A DNA stretch of 8,342 bases from an uncultured Campylobacter sp. (GTDB lineage: Bacteria > Campylobacterota > Campylobacteria > Campylobacterales > Campylobacteraceae): contig NZ_CALEDC010000213.1 of NCBI RefSeq assembly GCF_937949835.1, forward strand, positions 1 through 8,342. Reading direction: 5' to 3'. The notes under the pieces were generated by a model. It was not told the origin of the DNA and did no database searches. It saw only the letters and a list, made by a program, of their open reading frames with translations. The translations under genes and the position numbers were made by a program. Shown here piece after piece: positions 5,406 to 8,342 of this stretch (position 1 is the first letter of the stretch; each line of letters begins with the position of its first letter).

Positions 5406-5437
5406 TAAATCATTTAATTCCTGCTAAATTTTGCGAA

Positions 5438-5965
5438 TTATTTGCGTTTAGGACGGAATATTTTTATCTTATTTTCATCCGCTGTTATGTAATTTCCTCC
5501 CATTAAATCAATACAATACGGCACGGCAGGAAATACCGGCAGCAAGCATTCTTTAATCGCTTTTGGATTGCCCGGTAAATTTATAATCAGAGATTTTTTG
5601 CGGATCGCTGCTATCTGGCGCGATAAAATTGCCGTAGGCACGATCTTTTGGCTTTCTGCGCGCATTAGTTCGCCAAAGCCTGGCATTAATTTCTCACTTA
5701 CCGCTTCGGTCGCTTCAGGCGTTACATCGCGTGGAGCAGGACCCGTGCCACCAGTAGTTAGCACCAAATCACAACCCGCTTCATCGCAAAGATAAATCAG
5801 CTTATCTTTGATCAGCTCTAGCTCATCTGGAACTATTTCATAAAAATACTCTTTCTCGCAAGTTAGCCAATCATCCATCACGGCAATTATCTCTTTGCCT
5901 CCTAAATCCTCGTAAACGCCACCGCTAGCGCGATCACTGATCGTTAAAACACCTATTTTTACCAT
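5438..5965 (-). CDS. mogA: molybdopterin adenylyltransferase MogA
   Basis: The 175-residue cytoplasmic protein is a full-length MogA/MoaB-fold enzyme. It starts MVKIGVLTISDRASGGVYED, with the family SDR motif at 10-12. It carries TTGGTG at 70-75 followed by PRDVTPEAT (78-86), the molybdopterin-binding and catalytic region including Asp80, and LPGNPKAI (130-137), the conserved C-terminal phosphate-binding loop. MogA uses ATP to adenylate molybdopterin, giving MPT-AMP for molybdate insertion by MoeA, so it serves molybdoenzymes such as formate dehydrogenase or nitrate reductase. The ATG at 5965 has a strong GGAG site nearby. It lies 29 nt behind the FtsH-like gene and probably shares its transcript. 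The 65 bp after its stop lead into the HMA_2 gene with no clear terminator, so read-through into the next cluster is possible. MoaB is the alternative name, but the DVTPEAT and LPGNPKA forms fit Mog well. Confidence 0.92.
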   Translation of the reverse strand: MVKIGVLTISDRASGGVYEDLGGKEIIAVMDDWLTCEKEYFYEIVPDELELIKDKLIYLCDEAGCDLVLTTGGTGPAPRDVTPEATEAVSEKLMPGFGELMRAESQKIVPTAILSRQIAAIRKKSLIINLPGNPKAIKECLLPVFPAVPYCIDLMGGNYITADENKIKIFRPKRK

Positions 5966-5994
5966 TTTCCTCTCCTTTATTGGAATTTTAAAAT

Positions 5995-7776
5995 TTAATC
6001 GAAATTTAGCGTGCCGTCTTGCGGCTTTTCTTCAGAGCTTTCGCTATCTTTTTCCAGCTTTTGCAAATCTTGCTCTTGCTCGGAGACGCCTTCTTGCTCC
6101 GCACCATCGGATTCGCAAATCTTTTGAACATCCTCGAAAGTTATGAACTCATAAACGAAAATTTGCTTTGAAATTTGATTTAGCTTATCCTGCATTGTAC
6201 GGATTATCTCGCTTACCTCGTCGTAGCAATCTTGCAAAATTTTATTCACGCTCTGCGCACTAGGGGTGAAACTATCGCCCATCGCGAGCTCAAAAACCAT
6301 CTTTTGCGCCAGCGCGATAGCCTGCTTTACGTCGCTAGCGGAATTTGAAAAAGCGTCGTTTTTATGGATTTGTAGCGCCGCCATGCCGCTTAAAAGCACT
6401 TTGATTTGATTTAAAATTTGTGTTTTGGATTCGATCTCGAAATCCTCGTTTAAAAATTTATCGTTTAAAAGCTCGATCTTTTCGAAATCAAACGAATACC
6501 AATACGCGCTAAGCGCCTTTGCGCCCTGATAGAACGCCTGGATCTCCTTTTCGTATTCAGTTAGAATTCTGCTTTTTTGCACGCCGTAAAAGACCCTCAT
6601 TCGCACGTTTTCAAAATCGCTAAGCTCGATCGTATCGCTGCCGCGCTTAAGAGCGTTGATTGCGGCTTCATTTACCAGCGTCGCTACTCCCGCACCGCTA
6701 AAGCCCACGCAGAGGCGGCTTACTTTGTTGATATTCGCGCTGCATCTTTTGCCCTCGAGGTAAATTTTTAAAATTTCGATGCGGTCTTTGTAGTTCGGAA
6801 GCCCGATAAAAACGCGCCTATCAAAGCGCCCCGAGCGCAGAAGCGCATCGTCGATCAAATTTATTTTATTGGTCGCGCCGATTACCATCACGCCGCTATT
6901 TTCCTCAAATCCATCCATCTCGGTCAGCAGCTGATTTAGCGTCGCTTCCCGCTCGTCGTTGCGCCCGATACCGCGCTTGCCGCCGACCGCGTCAATCTCG
7001 TCGATAAAAATAATCGCAGGCGCGCAGGATTTGGCCTTCGCAAACAGCTCGCGAACCCGCCTAGCGCCGACACCCACAAAGACCTCGGCGAAGCTTGCGC
7101 CGCTTTGGTAAAAAAACGGTACATCTGCCTCTCCCGCCACGGCTTTTGCAATTAGCGTTTTACCGACGCCCGGCTCGCCGATCATTAAAATTCCTTTCGG
7201 CAGTTTGATGCCGAAATTTCGGTATTTTGCGGGATTTTTTAAAAAATCCACGATCTCTATGAGTTCGTCCTTAACCTCGCTGATGCCCGCGACGTCGCTA
7301 AATCTCACGTCGCTAACGCTTGGCGAAAGATCGCCGAGCTCGCCGCCCGAGCTAGCGCTCTGACGCGCGGCGCCGTCCATCTTGCGGCGTCTAGCCAAAA
7401 CGGTTTCAAAATAATATACGAAGAGAAAAAATGCGAATGTAAAAATTACCAAAATCGCGCTGATACCGCCGCTTTCGTTATCCTCTTCCTTCGTAATCAA
7501 AGCGTGGTTAGAAAGTTCTTTTAAATTAACGATATCGGTTAAAATTTTATAGCGTTTGCCGTCGTAAACGAAACTTAGCGTGCCGTCCTCGATATGCGCG
7601 CGCTTGATCTGATCTTTTCGCACGAGCTCGCTAAATTCGCGCTCGGTGATGTATCGCGAATCGTCTTTAAAATAAACGATCGAGAGCAAAACGATAAGCA
7701 GCACTAAAAAAATCAGAATTATATTTAGCTTGCTTTTTTTGATTTTATGCAAAATTTCCATCAAATTTAACCTCAT
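5995..7776 (-). CDS. FtsH-like membrane AAA+ protein with inactivated protease motif
   Basis: The 593-residue protein has the FtsH layout. It has a membrane helix at about 18-35, a small extracytoplasmic domain to about 104, a second helix at about 106-123, then an AAA+ module with Walker A GEPGVGKT (200-207), pore motif FVGVGA (233-238), Walker B IIFIDE (255-260) and an intact second region of homology with arginine fingers ([10 protein letters not shown], 312-321). The peptidase half is recognisable but dead. Where FtsH has HEAGH, this protein has YQGAK (416-420), and the GGRxAEE-type helix reads SGMAALQ. The ATPase therefore looks functional and the zinc protease does not, which suggests an unfoldase, chaperone or adaptor role. 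The tail from about 556 is acidic and Gln/Glu-rich. The start at 7776 overlaps mtaB by 32 nt. An ATG five codons later (7761), with GAGG 9 nt upstream, is equally credible. The stop lies 29 nt from mogA, so an operon is likely. Epsilonproteobacteria are known to carry a second FtsH-like gene, and this fits it. Confidence 0.9.
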   Translation of the reverse strand: MRLNLMEILHKIKKSKLNIILIFLVLLIVLLSIVYFKDDSRYITEREFSELVRKDQIKRAHIEDGTLSFVYDGKRYKILTDIVNLKELSNHALITKEEDNESGGISAILVIFTFAFFLFVYYFETVLARRRKMDGAARQSASSGGELGDLSPSVSDVRFSDVAGISEVKDELIEIVDFLKNPAKYRNFGIKLPKGILMIGEPGVGKTLIAKAVAGEADVPFFYQSGASFAEVFVGVGARRVRELFAKAKSCAPAIIFIDEIDAVGGKRGIGRNDEREATLNQLLTEMDGFEENSGVMVIGATNKINLIDDALLRSGRFDRRVFIGLPNYKDRIEILKIYLEGKRCSANINKVSRLCVGFSGAGVATLVNEAAINALKRGSDTIELSDFENVRMRVFYGVQKSRILTEYEKEIQAFYQGAKALSAYWYSFDFEKIELLNDKFLNEDFEIESKTQILNQIKVLLSGMAALQIHKNDAFSNSASDVKQAIALAQKMVFELAMGDSFTPSAQSVNKILQDCYDEVSEIIRTMQDKLNQISKQIFVYEFITFEDVQKICESDGAEQEGVSEQEQDLQKLEKDSESSEEKPQDGTLNFD

Positions 7777-8342
7777 AATCTCTTATCTCCATCCATTTTT
7801 TCGACAAATCCTCATCGCTTTTGATCCAAATTTTATCATAAAATTGATCATATCCTTCATAAAACTCTCCGTTTTTCCGCTCGATCAGCACATTTAGCGG
7901 CACTTTGTGCGAAAGGCGAAATTTATAATTATTCAGCGCCGTTATGTTTTGTAGCATCTTTAGCCGCGCCTTCGCCGTTTTGCCGTCTATGCGGCCTTTT
8001 AGCGACGCCGAGGCGGTCCCTTGTCGCGGCGAAAAAATAAAGGCGTGCAGATGCGTGAGCGGAAATTTTTTGAAATTTTCTACCGCTTCGAGCCAAATTT
8101 CTTCGCTCTCGCCCGGATGCGCGACGATAAAGTCCGTCCCCAGCGCAAATCCGCGCTCCGCAAGCTCGCAAAAAAGCTCCAAATCCCTTAGCGCGGAATT
8201 TCGGCGGCGCATTATGCTAAGCATCTTTTGCGAAGTATGCTGAAGCGCGATGTGCAGATGCCGCTCCAGCCACGGCTCGGATAAAATTTCGCGAAAGCTC
8301 TCATCAATCTGCGAGGGCTCGATGCTACCTAAGCGGATACGG
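7745..8342 (-). CDS. mtaB: tRNA (t6A37) methylthiotransferase MtaB, C-terminal part
   Basis: This is the 3' part of the gene: 198 codons are visible from the window edge to the TAA at 7745-7747, and the reading frame is open through 8341. The first residues (RIRLGSIEPSQI, then LSEPWLERHLHIALQ) match the end of the radical-SAM core of the MiaB/MtaB family, where SxEP and H(l/i)xxQ segments follow the 4Fe-4S cluster loop. The next segment (GTDFIVAHPGESEEIW) is the conserved TD-hyGFPGE-like strand, and HAFIFSPRQGTAS corresponds to the family's HvFxYSxRxGTxA motif. MtaB adds a methylthio group to N6-threonylcarbamoyladenosine 37 of tRNAs that read ANN codons. The N-terminal cluster-binding domain lies outside the window. 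The end is short and a TRAM domain is not obvious. The 3' end overlaps the start of the FtsH-like gene. MtaB rather than RimO or MiaB is inferred from the motif forms and from my recollection of a similar neighbour pair in Helicobacter. Confidence 0.88.
   Translation of the reverse strand, partial: RIRLGSIEPSQIDESFREILSEPWLERHLHIALQHTSQKMLSIMRRRNSALRDLELFCELAERGFALGTDFIVAHPGESEEIWLEAVENFKKFPLTHLHAFIFSPRQGTASASLKGRIDGKTAKARLKMLQNITALNNYKFRLSHKVPLNVLIERKNGEFYEGYDQFYDKIWIKSDEDLSKKWMEIRDYEVKFDGNFA

Noticed and set aside
1..8342. CRISPR array, tRNA or rRNA gene, insertion sequence, prophage
   Set aside because: I saw no regularly spaced repeats, cloverleaf-like segments, transposase motifs or phage genes on either strand.

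Overview
The window looks like chromosomal DNA of a Campylobacterota species, most likely a Campylobacter with moderate GC such as the oral C. gracilis/rectus/showae group. The reasons are the very frequent AAATTTA-type codon pairs, the AAGGA-type ribosome binding sites, and a family set (MtaB, a second degenerate FtsH, MogA) that I know from Campylobacter and Helicobacter. The species call is inference. Every gene lies on the minus strand, so the biological reading order runs from 8342 down to 1.

Right part (8342-5438), a housekeeping run: the 3' end of a radical-SAM tRNA methylthiotransferase (mtaB), a membrane-bound FtsH-like AAA+ protein whose zinc-protease motif is destroyed (HExxH is YQGAK), and the molybdopterin adenylyltransferase mogA. 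They overlap or are closely spaced and are probably co-transcribed.

Centre (5372-655), the most interesting part: a seven-gene cluster around a P1B-type ATPase with the unusual transmembrane signature SCALKLPTP and an N-terminal HMA_2-like domain that has an RxR motif instead of CxxC. These features match the P1B-6 ATPase FezB, which defines ferrosome (fez) operons, the membrane-bounded iron storage organelles reported in Desulfovibrio, Shewanella, Rhodopseudomonas and Clostridioides. Around it are a stand-alone HMA_2-like protein, a histidine-free ferritin-like helical protein, a Lys-rich membrane-anchored protein, a small glycine-rich membrane protein with a MamC-like layout, a Ser-rich protein with a C-terminal membrane helix, and a two-helix membrane protein with His residues placed as in b-haem helices. 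The last five genes (4351 to 655) are packed with gaps or overlaps of 3-11 nt and sit behind a good sigma70 promoter (TTGCAA-N17-TATAAT) followed by an 8-6-8 perfect palindrome. That arrangement suggests one tightly regulated operon. My reading is a candidate ferrosome-type iron compartment: the ATPase loads metal, the small membrane proteins shape or scaffold the vesicle, and the HMA_2 and ferritin-like proteins are accessory. The functional roles are inference.

Left part (654-1): a possible terminator hairpin, an AT-rich promoter region, a small secreted Excalibur (DxDxDGxxCE) protein, and about 130 bp at the edge with an imperfect hairpin and no gene that I can support. I saw no RNA genes, insertion sequences, CRISPR arrays or long repeats.
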